Shown: positions 1 to 5,519 of the stretch, in pieces
How the letters are laid out: each line of letters begins with the position of its first letter
Position numbering within the stretch: position 1 is the first letter of the stretch
From: an uncultured Collinsella sp.
GTDB taxonomy: Bacteria > Actinomycetota > Coriobacteriia > Coriobacteriales > Coriobacteriaceae
Assembly: GCA_900545555.1 (NCBI GenBank)
Contig: UQZI01000094.1
Coordinates: 1 to 7,172 of the forward strand
Length of the DNA: 7,172 bases
Direction of reading: 5' to 3'
Program-made: the position numbers and the translations under genes
The notes under the pieces: generated by a model
Database searches by the model: none
Told to the model about the DNA's origin: nothing
What the model saw: only the letters and a program-made list of their open reading frames with translations

Positions 1-532
1 CGCCCTCGGCGTCCATGCGCGACAGGATGTAGTTGGTGGTGCCGTTGAGAATGCCGGCGATGGTCAGGATCTTGTTGCCCACCAGGTCGTGCTCGAGCGT
101 GCTGACAATGGGGATGCCACCGCCGCAGCTGGCCTCGCATTTAATCTGCACGCCGCACGCGCGCGCCTTCTCGGCGAGCGTCTCGACATGACGGCCCAGC
201 AGGGCCTTGTTGGCAGAGACGACGTGCTTGCCGTTCTCGAAGGCGGTGGTGAAGATCTCGGTTGCGGGATGCTCGCCGCCGATCAGCTCGACGACGATGT
301 CGACGGCGGGGTCGGTGACGACGTCGTGCCAGTCACTCGTAAAGGCCTCGCGCTCAATGCCTGCCGCCTCGGCCTGCTCCCAAGCAAGCGCGCAGGCGCG
401 GGTCAGCTTAAGGTCGATGCCGTAGGCTGCCAGGTACTCATCGTGGTGGCTCTTGATCAAACGGGCCACGCCGCCGCCGACGGTTCCCAGACCGATCAGA
501 CCGACGTTCACGGTGCGCAGGGGTTCGCTCAT
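1..532 (-). CDS. hom: Homoserine dehydrogenase, N-terminal part (gene runs off the left edge)
   Basis: Reading leftwards from the ATG at 532-530 gives 177 uninterrupted codons (down to base 2), starting MSEPLRTVNV; the 3' end is outside the window. Homoserine dehydrogenase reduces aspartate semialdehyde to homoserine with NAD(P)H in the cytosol, at the branch to threonine, methionine and isoleucine. A Rossmann nucleotide-binding motif GLGTVGGGV is at residues 14-22. The conserved NKALL is at 108-112, GGGIPI at 137-142 and GILNGTTNYIL at 160-170, the last being a hallmark of the family's catalytic domain. The start is fixed by AAGGAG at 539-544 on the minus strand, 6 nt before the ATG. The visible part covers the cofactor domain and the beginning of the catalytic domain; whether a C-terminal ACT domain is present cannot be seen. 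It is divergent from the transport operon. Identification is secure from motifs. Confidence 0.95.
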   Translation of the reverse strand, partial: MSEPLRTVNVGLIGLGTVGGGVARLIKSHHDEYLAAYGIDLKLTRACALAWEQAEAAGIEREAFTSDWHDVVTDPAVDIVVELIGGEHPATEIFTTAFENGKHVVSANKALLGRHVETLAEKARACGVQIKCEASCGGGIPIVSTLEHDLVGNKILTIAGILNGTTNYILSRMDAEG

Positions 533-586
533 AGATAGCTCCTTCGTGCATCTTATGGATGGATTAACCGCTTAAAGGTTGAGTGC

Positions 587-592
587 ATTCTA
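587..592 (-). promoter_or_regulatory. Possible -10 box of the hom promoter
   Basis: On the minus strand these bases read TAGAAT, matching the sigma-70-type consensus TATAAT at 5 of 6 positions. They lie 54 nt upstream of the hom start codon. No good -35 hexamer is visible 16-18 nt further upstream and there is no extended TGn, so this is only a candidate. Confidence 0.25.
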
Positions 593-650
593 GCGTGAAC
601 CGAGGGCGCGTGCTCGCCAGGCAACAGGAGTCGCACAAAACGGCACCACC

Positions 651-677
651 GAAACGCTGCGGAAACATTGGAAACAT
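651..677 (+). promoter_or_regulatory. Candidate regulator-binding element, copy 1 (GAAAC cluster)
   Basis: Three GAAAC words occur at 651-655, 662-666 and 671-675. The first two are exactly 11 bp apart, about one helical turn. GGAAACAT is directly repeated at 661-668 and 670-677. Bases 651-669 match 2003-2021, upstream of the second binding-protein gene, at 15 of 19 positions, including an identical 10-mer CGGAAACATT. The element lies 133 bp ahead of the first binding-protein start codon. Repeat structure and recurrence are seen directly; operator function is inferred. Confidence 0.4.
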
Positions 678-749
678 GCTCGCTACAAATGAACTTCCGT
701 AACAAACTGTCAACGTTTGCGCCATAAGGTTTGCCCCGTACCGCAAGAC

Positions 750-764
750 GGCCGCACTGCGGCC
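750..764 (+). other. GC-rich hairpin just upstream of the first binding-protein ribosome binding site
   Basis: GGCCGC (750-755) and GCGGCC (759-764) form a perfect 6-bp stem with the 3-nt loop ACT. The structure ends 7 nt before the AAGGGGG ribosome binding site at 772-778. There is no following T run, so it is not a terminator for the plus strand. It may stabilise the 5' end of the mRNA or influence ribosome access; this is inference. Confidence 0.4.
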
Positions 765-783
765 AGCGAAAAAGGGGGACACC

Positions 784-1950
784 ATGTTTAGCATCAACAA
801 CGTACTTAACCGCAGGAGTTTCTTGGCTGGCGCCGCGGCGCTCGGTAGTACCGCGGCACTCGCTGGTTGCTCGTCGGGTGGCTCGGACGGCGGCTCCACC
901 GATGACGGCAAGACCTTCAAGATCGGTGTCATCGGCCCTCTGACCGGCGCCGCGGCAACCTATGGCGTTTCGGCCGAGAAGGGTGCCAAGCTCGCCGCCA
1001 AGGATTTTTCGACCAAGGACCTCAAACTCTCGCTTAAGTCCGAGGATGACGTCGCTGACGGCGAGAAGGCCATCAACGCCTTCAATACCCTGTGCGACTG
1101 GGGCATGCAGGCGCTTGTCGGCCCCGTTACGACCGGTGCCGCCGTCGCTGTCTCGGGCGAGATCACCGACGATATGCTCATGGTCACGCCTTCGGCCTCG
1201 TCGCTCGATGTCACCAAGGGAAAGACCACGGTCTTCCAGGTTTGCTTCACCGACCCCACCATGGGCACCAGCGCCGCGAAGTTCTTGGCCGAGAAGTACG
1301 CGGATGCCAAGATCGCCCTGTTCTACAACTCCGGCGATACGTATAGCTCGGGCGTTGCCGACGCTTTTGCCGAGCAGGCCAAGGCGTCCAAGCTCGACAT
1401 CGTCGATACCGAGACCTTTAAGGACGACTCTTCCACAAGCTTTACCAACCAGCTCACCAAGGCCAAGGAGGCCGGCGCCACGCTCATCTTTGCGCCGATC
1501 TACTACACGCCGGCGTCCGTCCTGCTCAAGAACGCCAAGGACATGGGCTACGACATGACGCTCATGGGTACCGACGGCATGGACGGCCTGCTCTCTGTGG
1601 AAGGCTTCGATACCTCTCTTGCCGAGGGCGTACTGCTCATGACCCCGTTTTCGGCTGACGATGAGAAGAATGCCGACTTCGTCAAGGCCTATAAGGATGC
1701 CTACGACGAGACGCCCAACCAGTTTGCCGCCGACGCTTACGATTGCGTCCACGCCATCGCCGAGGCTATCGATAGGGCGGGGATTGACATTTCGGCCGAC
1801 GGTGCCGACATTGCCGGCGACCTTGCCAAGGCCATGCGCAAGATCAAGATCGAGGGCCTGACAGGCGAGCTGACGTGGAATGACGAGGGCCAGGTCGAAA
1901 AGCCCGCCACAGCCTATGTGATTCAGGACGGCAAGTACATCGCCGCCTAA
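784..1950 (+). CDS. Branched-chain amino acid ABC transporter substrate-binding lipoprotein, copy 1 (LivJ/LivK type)
   Basis: This 388-residue protein is an extracellular, lipid-anchored ligand receptor of the Leu/Ile/Val-binding (Peripla_BP_6) family that feeds the LivHMGF importer. The leader has twin arginines (NRRSFL, 9-14), a short hydrophobic stretch and a lipobox LAGC, with Cys29 as the likely acylation site. A Ser/Gly/Asp-rich linker (30-42) precedes the mature fold, which opens with the family-typical KIGVIGPLTG (46-55). TPSASS (135-140), the YY pair in IYYTPAS (240-241) and the GTDGMDG loop (262-268) lie where the family contacts the amino acid. Length is normal. The ATG has AAGGGGG (772-778) 5 nt upstream. 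A close paralog follows. Ligand preference (Leu, Ile, Val or another amino acid) cannot be read from sequence. The twin arginines suggest Tat export, but Sec cannot be excluded. Confidence 0.93.
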   Translation: MFSINNVLNRRSFLAGAAALGSTAALAGCSSGGSDGGSTDDGKTFKIGVIGPLTGAAATYGVSAEKGAKLAAKDFSTKDLKLSLKSEDDVADGEKAINAFNTLCDWGMQALVGPVTTGAAVAVSGEITDDMLMVTPSASSLDVTKGKTTVFQVCFTDPTMGTSAAKFLAEKYADAKIALFYNSGDTYSSGVADAFAEQAKASKLDIVDTETFKDDSSTSFTNQLTKAKEAGATLIFAPIYYTPASVLLKNAKDMGYDMTLMGTDGMDGLLSVEGFDTSLAEGVLLMTPFSADDEKNADFVKAYKDAYDETPNQFAADAYDCVHAIAEAIDRAGIDISADGADIAGDLAKAMRKIKIEGLTGELTWNDEGQVEKPATAYVIQDGKYIAA

Positions 1951-2002
1951 GTGCGCATAAAGCGCGACCGGTGAGGCCGTTTTATTCAGGGCAGGGACGC
2001 CT

Positions 2003-2021
2003 GTAACGGAACGGAAACATT
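2003..2021 (+). promoter_or_regulatory. Candidate regulator-binding element, copy 2 (GTAAC-N6-GAAAC)
   Basis: GTAAC (2003-2007) is followed after exactly 6 nt by GAAAC (2014-2018). This fits the half-site pair gTnAC-N6-GaAAC described for the actinobacterial nitrogen regulator GlnR. A further N6 leads to TTCAC (2025-2029), a 4-of-5 match to the next gTnAC half-site; the fourth half-site is not recognisable. The element resembles 651-669 at 15 of 19 bases. The match is visible in the sequence, but whether this organism has a GlnR-type regulator is unknown from this window. Confidence 0.4.
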
Positions 2022-2124
2022 ACTTTCACACAATAAAGTGGCATTACTGCATAAAGTAATAGAAATACGCAGAAATATGGATAAATGAACAAATCCAAAG
2101 AAAAGTTGAAATAATCGCCACTTT
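2019..2124. repeat. Nested inverted and direct repeats in an AT-rich island
   Basis: Three repeat relations overlap here. ATTACTTT (2019-2026) is the exact inverse of AAAGTAAT (2053-2060). CATTACT is directly repeated at 2018-2024 and 2042-2048, and the second copy can also pair with AGTAAT (2055-2060) as a 6-bp stem with a 6-nt loop. AAAGTGGC (2035-2042) is the exact inverse of GCCACTTT (2117-2124). The pairs are short, so some may be chance in AT-rich DNA, but their density is high for about 100 bp. Confidence 0.45.
2086..2115 (+). promoter_or_regulatory. Candidate promoter of the second binding-protein gene
   Basis: A -10 box AATAAT (2110-2115, 5 of 6 to consensus) is preceded by TGA at 2107-2109, an extended -10 arrangement. 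A weak -35 TGAACA (2086-2091, 4 of 6) sits 18 nt upstream. Transcription would begin near 2121-2123, giving a leader of about 100 nt before the start codon at 2222. TAGTAT at 2141-2146 is an alternative -10 box but has no recognisable -35. Confidence 0.4.
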
Positions 2125-2154
2125 CCTTAACTAAAGCGTCTAGTATTTTGCGAA

Positions 2155-2200
2155 CGCCGAACACGGCGAAGGATGGCCTGTCGGGCAACCAAAACCCGAC
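2155..2200 (+). other. Two tandem hairpins in the leader of the second binding-protein gene
   Basis: CGCCG (2155-2159) pairs with CGGCG (2164-2168) around the loop AACA. GTCGGG (2180-2185) pairs with CCCGAC (2195-2200) around a 9-nt A-rich loop. The second hairpin ends 10 nt before the AGGAG at 2211-2215. Neither is followed by a T run and I recognise no known riboswitch class. They may protect the mRNA 5' end or modulate translation. Confidence 0.4.
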
Positions 2201-2221
2201 GAGATTTGAGAGGAGAGCCGC

Positions 2222-3409
2222 ATGTCGAGCCTCACCGGTAAGTCATTGAACCCTGTTATGAATCGCAGGAGCGTTATCGCGAGCGCAGCAGGTCTGGGGG
2301 CGATGTCCATTCTAGCTGGCTGCTCCTCCAACGGCGGCGACAGCGGTTCCGCGTCGGGCGACGCTTCGTTTAAGATCGGCACCATCGGCCCGCTGACCGG
2401 CGCCAACGCGTCCTACGGCAAGTCCGTTACACAGGCTGTCGAGCTTGGCTGCAAGGATTTCTCGACCAAGGAGCTGCCGCTTGTCAGCAAGGCCGAGGAC
2501 GACCAGGCTGACGGCGAGAAGGCCGTTAACGCCTTCAACACCCTGCTCGACTGGGGCATGCAGGCCCTCGTCGGTCCGACCACCACGGGTGCGTCGGTCG
2601 CCGTTGCCGCCGAGTGCGGCAACGACCCCGAGACGTTCATGATCACCCCGTCCGCGTCCTCCGAGGACGTTACCAAGGGCAAGGATTGCGTCTTCCAGGT
2701 TTGCTTTACCGACCCCAACCAAGGTGTCAACGCTGCCAAGTTCCTGGCAGAGAAGTATGCGAACGAGAAGTTCGTGCTGTTCTATAACTCCGGCGATGCC
2801 TATTCTTCGGGCATCGCAGATTCCTTTAAGGCCCAGGCCGCTAAGTCTAAGCTTGAGATTGTCGACGAGGAGACCTTTAAGGACGACTCCGCCACGAGCT
2901 TTACCAACCAGCTGACCAAGGCCAAGCAGGCAGGCGCCACCATGATCTTTGCGCCGATCTACTACACGCCGGCGTCCGTCCTGCTCAAGAACGCCAAGGA
3001 CATGGGCTACGACGTCAAGATGATGGGCTGCGACGGCATGGACGGCATCCTGGGCGTTGAGGGCTTCGACACCTCTCTTGCCGAGGGTCTGCTGCTCATG
3101 ACCCCGTTCTCCGCCGACGACGAGAAGAACGCCGACTTCGTCAACGCTTACAAGGATAAGTACGGCGATACCCCCGACCAGTTTGCCGCCGACGCCTACG
3201 ACGGCGTGCATGCTGTGGTCGAGGCTCTCAAGGAGGCCGGCCTGGGCGTCGACGCCGACCCCACCGAGGTTGCCGAGAAGCTTCCCGAGGCTATGCTCAA
3301 AATTACTGTTGACGGCCTGACTGGCAAGCTCTCCTGGAACGACAAGGGTCAGGTCCAGAAGGACCCGACGGCGTACGTCATTACCGACGGCAAGTACGTA
3401 CAGGCCTAA
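2222..3409 (+). CDS. Branched-chain amino acid ABC transporter substrate-binding lipoprotein, copy 2 (LivJ/LivK type)
   Basis: This 395-residue paralog of the preceding gene is roughly 70% identical by eye over the mature region and is the second receptor for the same importer. It has a longer N-region, then MNRRSVIAS (13-21) with twin arginines, and a lipobox LAGC with Cys34. The mature fold opens with KIGTIGPLTG (51-60). TPSASS is at 142-147, IYYTPAS at 246-252, and GCDGMDG (269-275) replaces the GTDGMDG of copy 1. The start at 2222 is preferred because AGGAG (2211-2215) lies 6 nt upstream. The internal Met13 (2258) would give a more typical leader but has no ribosome binding site visible. 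Bases 2945-3013 are identical to 1486-1554 in copy 1. Two receptors sharing one permease resembles LivJ and LivK of enterobacteria; different ligand preferences are likely but not shown. Confidence 0.93.
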   Translation: MSSLTGKSLNPVMNRRSVIASAAGLGAMSILAGCSSNGGDSGSASGDASFKIGTIGPLTGANASYGKSVTQAVELGCKDFSTKELPLVSKAEDDQADGEKAVNAFNTLLDWGMQALVGPTTTGASVAVAAECGNDPETFMITPSASSEDVTKGKDCVFQVCFTDPNQGVNAAKFLAEKYANEKFVLFYNSGDAYSSGIADSFKAQAAKSKLEIVDEETFKDDSATSFTNQLTKAKQAGATMIFAPIYYTPASVLLKNAKDMGYDVKMMGCDGMDGILGVEGFDTSLAEGLLLMTPFSADDEKNADFVNAYKDKYGDTPDQFAADAYDGVHAVVEALKEAGLGVDADPTEVAEKLPEAMLKITVDGLTGKLSWNDKGQVQKDPTAYVITDGKYVQA

Positions 3410-3440
3410 TAGGCCGCCTTACATAGAGCGGTTTTGATCC

Positions 3441-3472
3441 CAAGCAGGGGAGGTTTTGGCCTTCCCTGCTTG
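3441..3472 (+). promoter_or_regulatory. Strong 13-bp hairpin between the binding-protein and permease genes
   Basis: Bases 3441-3453 pair with 3460-3472 in 13 consecutive base pairs (12 Watson-Crick plus one G-T at 3450/3463), with the 6-nt loop TTTTGG. The hairpin starts 32 nt after the stop codon of the second binding-protein gene and 108 nt before livH. No T run follows, so it is not a standard intrinsic terminator. In ABC importer operons such structures often protect the upstream mRNA or attenuate, so that binding protein is made in excess over permease; that role is inferred here. Confidence 0.6.
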
Positions 3473-3482
3473 CTTGGTATCT

Positions 3483-3524
3483 AGGGACAACGTAACGTCC
3501 CTGTTTCACACATCAACTGGAAAC
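3483..3524 (+). repeat. Two inverted repeats in the livH leader
   Basis: AGGGAC (3483-3488) and GTCCCT (3497-3502) form a 6-bp stem with an 8-nt loop. Immediately after it, GTTTC (3503-3507) and GAAAC (3520-3524) form a second inverted pair 12 nt apart. The loop of the first contains GTAAC (3492-3496), the same word found upstream of both binding-protein genes. A small secondary hairpin or a regulator site are both possible; neither is proven. Confidence 0.35.
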
Positions 3525-3548
3525 CTATTCGAAAGGGGGATGTGGAAC

Positions 3549-4430
3549 ATGACGGTCTTTATCCAATACCTGGTCAACGGCCTGTCCATGGGCAGCGTCT
3601 ACGCCATCATCGCGTTGGGCTACACCATGGTCTACGGTATCGCCAAGATGCTCAACTTCGCTCACGGCGACGTCATCATGGTCGGTGCCTATGTCTCGTT
3701 CTGCGCCACATCGTATCTCGGCCTCCCGGGCTGGGCATCTGTAGTTCTCTCTTGTGTGGTCTGCACGGTTCTCGGTGTTCTCATCGAGGGTCTGGCATAC
3801 AAGCCGCTGCGCCAGGCGGGCCCTCTGGCCGTTCTGATCACGGCCATCGGCGTGTCTTACTTCCTGCAGAACGCCGCGCAGCTTCTGTGGGGCGCCACGC
3901 CCAAGAACTTCACTTCGCTCGTCACCTTCCAGGTGCCGGAGTTCTTGGCCAAGTTCAACGTAAGCGCCGTCTCGCTCGTCACCATCGTCGCCTGCCTGGT
4001 TATCATGGCCGGTCTGATGTTCTTTACAGGTAAGACCAAGATGGGCAAAGCCATGCGCGCCGTGTCCGAGGACAAGGCCGCCGCTCAGCTCATGGGCATC
4101 AACGTCAACCGCACCATCTCGATGACGTTTGCCATCGGCTCTGCGCTTGCCGCCATCGCCGGCGTGCTCCTGTGCTCCTACTCGCCGGTGCTGCAGCCCA
4201 CGACGGGTGCCATGCCTGGCATCAAGGCCTTCGATGCAGCCGTCTTCGGTGGCATCGGCTCCATCCCCGGCGCCTTTGTCGGTGGCATTCTCATCGGCAT
4301 CATCGAGGCGATGGCACAGGCTTATATTTCCACGAGCCTTGCCAACTCCATCGTCTTTGGTGTTTTGATCATCGTCCTGCTCGTCAAGCCTGCCGGCCTC
4401 TTGGGCAAGTACGTCCCCGAGAAGGTGTAG
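3549..4430 (+). CDS. livH: Branched-chain amino acid ABC transporter permease LivH
   Basis: This 293-residue integral membrane protein forms one half of the transport channel with LivM. It starts MTVFIQYLVNGLSMGSVYAI and shows about eight hydrophobic spans, roughly at 3-30, 38-58, 62-84, 91-113, 140-160, 188-212, 226-256 and 264-284. Family hallmarks are the N-terminal LVNGLSMGSVYAIIALGYTMVYG, NFAHGD (36-41), the cytoplasmic coupling loop around GKAMRAVSEDKAAAQLMGI (166-184) that contacts an ATPase subunit, and the GGIGSIPGAFVGG segment (234-246). I chose the ATG at 3549 because AAGGGGG (3533-3539) lies 9 nt upstream. The in-frame ATG at 3540 touches that site, and a TTG at 3456 lies inside the upstream hairpin. 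The chosen start also gives the usual family length. livM begins immediately after the TAG stop. Confidence 0.93.
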   Translation: MTVFIQYLVNGLSMGSVYAIIALGYTMVYGIAKMLNFAHGDVIMVGAYVSFCATSYLGLPGWASVVLSCVVCTVLGVLIEGLAYKPLRQAGPLAVLITAIGVSYFLQNAAQLLWGATPKNFTSLVTFQVPEFLAKFNVSAVSLVTIVACLVIMAGLMFFTGKTKMGKAMRAVSEDKAAAQLMGINVNRTISMTFAIGSALAAIAGVLLCSYSPVLQPTTGAMPGIKAFDAAVFGGIGSIPGAFVGGILIGIIEAMAQAYISTSLANSIVFGVLIIVLLVKPAGLLGKYVPEKV

Positions 4431-5519
4431 GTGAGCGTTATGAAGTTCCTTAAAGACAAGCAGACGCGTCACGACTTTGTCACGTACGCCATGTGCATCG
4501 TGGCATTCGCCATCGTGTTCTTTATGCAGTCCAACCATATGATCCCGCGCATGATCGCCGGTCAGCTGGTTCCCATCACGGCCTACATCGTTATGGCCAT
4601 CTCGCTCAACCTCGTTGTCGGCATCGCGGGCGACTTGTCGCTGGGCCACGCGGGCTTTATGAGTGTCGGCGCCTATACGGGCATCGTTACCGCCGTCGCG
4701 CTGGAGAGCGCCGTTCCGTCCGATCCGATGCGCCTGATCATCAGCATTGTGGTCGGCGCTATCGCCGCTGCCATTCTGGGCTTCCTGATTGGTATCCCGG
4801 TTCTTCGCCTGAGCGGCGACTACCTGGCCATCGTGACCTTGGCCTTTGGCGAGATTATCAAAGAGATCGTCACCTGCCTTATCGTGGGCGTCGATTCCCG
4901 CGGCCTGCATGTTATCTTTAACATCACGGGTAACTCCACGATCGACGACCTGCACCTGCTCGAGGACGGCACCGCCATCATCAAGGGTGCCCAGGGCGCA
5001 TCGGGCGTGTCGACCTATTCGACCTTCCTTGCCGGCGCCATCCTGGTTATGGTCGCGCTCGTGATTGTACTCAACCTGGTGCGCAGCCGTACCGGCCGTG
5101 CCATCATGGCCGTGCGCGATAACAAGATTGCAGCCGAGTCCGTAGGCATCTCCGTCACCGAGTACCGCATGATCGCCTTCGTGGTTTCCGCTGCCCTCGC
5201 CGGTGCTGCCGGAGCTCTCTTCGGCGGTAACTTCTCGCAGCTCTCCGCCACCAAGTTCGACTTCAACACGTCGATCCTCATCCTGGTGTTCGTGGTCCTG
5301 GGCGGTCTGGGCAACATGCGCGGTTCCGTCATCGCGGCCGCACTGCTTACGGTGCTCCCCGAGCTGCTCCGTCAGTTCTCGGACTACCGCATGCTCATCT
5401 ACGCCATCGTGCTGATCCTGGTCATGATCTTTACCAACAACCCGCAGCTTAAGGCGTTCTTCGGTCGCGTCAAGGACCGTTTTGCTTCCAAGAAGGAGGT
5501 GGCAGCCGATGCCCAGTAA
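4431..5519 (+). CDS. livM: Branched-chain amino acid ABC transporter permease LivM
   Basis: This is the second channel subunit, 362 residues from the GTG at 4431. About eight to nine hydrophobic spans run from residue 17 to 335. Family hallmarks are ISLNLVVGIAGDLSLGHAGF (57-76), RLSGDYLAIVTLAFGEI (126-142), the coupling loop SRTGRAIMAVRDNKIAAESVGI (219-240) and VVLGGLGNMRGSVIAAALL (288-306). A loop at about 155-195 is likely extracellular. The tail (341-362) is polar and charged. The GTG follows the livH stop directly, with AGAAGG (4420-4425) 5 nt upstream. The ATG at 4440, three codons later, has AGGTGA (4429-4434) at similar spacing and is almost equally plausible. Zero spacing to livH and an 11-bp overlap with livG point to translational coupling. 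Confidence 0.92.
   Translation: MSVMKFLKDKQTRHDFVTYAMCIVAFAIVFFMQSNHMIPRMIAGQLVPITAYIVMAISLNLVVGIAGDLSLGHAGFMSVGAYTGIVTAVALESAVPSDPMRLIISIVVGAIAAAILGFLIGIPVLRLSGDYLAIVTLAFGEIIKEIVTCLIVGVDSRGLHVIFNITGNSTIDDLHLLEDGTAIIKGAQGASGVSTYSTFLAGAILVMVALVIVLNLVRSRTGRAIMAVRDNKIAAESVGISVTEYRMIAFVVSAALAGAAGALFGGNFSQLSATKFDFNTSILILVFVVLGGLGNMRGSVIAAALLTVLPELLRQFSDYRMLIYAIVLILVMIFTNNPQLKAFFGRVKDRFASKKEVAADAQ

Larger units (their letters stand above)
533..783. other. Divergent intergenic control region between hom and the transporter operon
   Basis: These 251 bp hold no convincing gene and should contain the promoters of both flanking operons. From left to right they carry the hom ribosome binding site (539-544, minus), a possible hom -10 box (587-592, minus), clustered GAAAC repeats (651-677), a GTAAC at 699-703, a small GC-rich hairpin (750-764) and the AAGGGGG ribosome binding site (772-778) of the first binding-protein gene. 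A plus-strand promoter is not clear. The best pair I find is GTAACA (699-704) and CATAAG (723-728) with an 18-nt spacer, each matching only 4 of 6 consensus bases, so I do not list it separately. Confidence 0.7.
1951..2221. other. Spacer between the two binding-protein genes: AT-rich core and structured leader
   Basis: No gene is supported in these 271 bp. The first 50 bp have ordinary composition and no strong terminator: only a 4-bp GCGC stem (1953-1956 with 1962-1965) and a 3-bp stem before TTTT at 1980-1983. Around 2003-2021 is the second copy of the shared element. Bases 2019-2150 are strikingly AT-rich against the surrounding GC-rich DNA and carry nested repeats and a candidate promoter. 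Bases 2155-2200 hold two hairpins, followed by AGGAG (2211-2215). The layout suggests that the second binding-protein gene can be transcribed independently of the first. Confidence 0.7.

Noticed and set aside
89..538. Plus-strand open frame of 149 codons opposite hom
   Set aside because: The minus strand reads as a clear homoserine dehydrogenase with its own ribosome binding site, so this frame is a shadow.
553..1752. Antisense open frame of 399 codons opposite the first binding-protein gene
   Set aside because: It has the same codon-bias shadow composition, and no family motif. Opposite frames of similar composition occur under every gene in the window.
1951..2221. Mobile element, small gene or known riboswitch in the AT-rich spacer
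   Set aside because: No transposase remnant, terminal repeat or target duplication is visible, no open frame with a ribosome binding site is present, and the two hairpins do not match a riboswitch core that I recognise.
3414..3435. CCGC/GCGG stem followed by TTTT after the second binding-protein gene
   Set aside because: Only 4 bp with a 10-nt loop and a 4-base T run, too weak to call as a terminator. A second 5-bp pair spanning the stop codon (3403-3415) is also too small.
3456..3548. Upstream extension of livH to a TTG at 3456
   Set aside because: The start would lie inside the 13-bp hairpin with no ribosome binding site, and the added 31 residues do not resemble LivH. The ATG at 3549 has AAGGGGG at good spacing.
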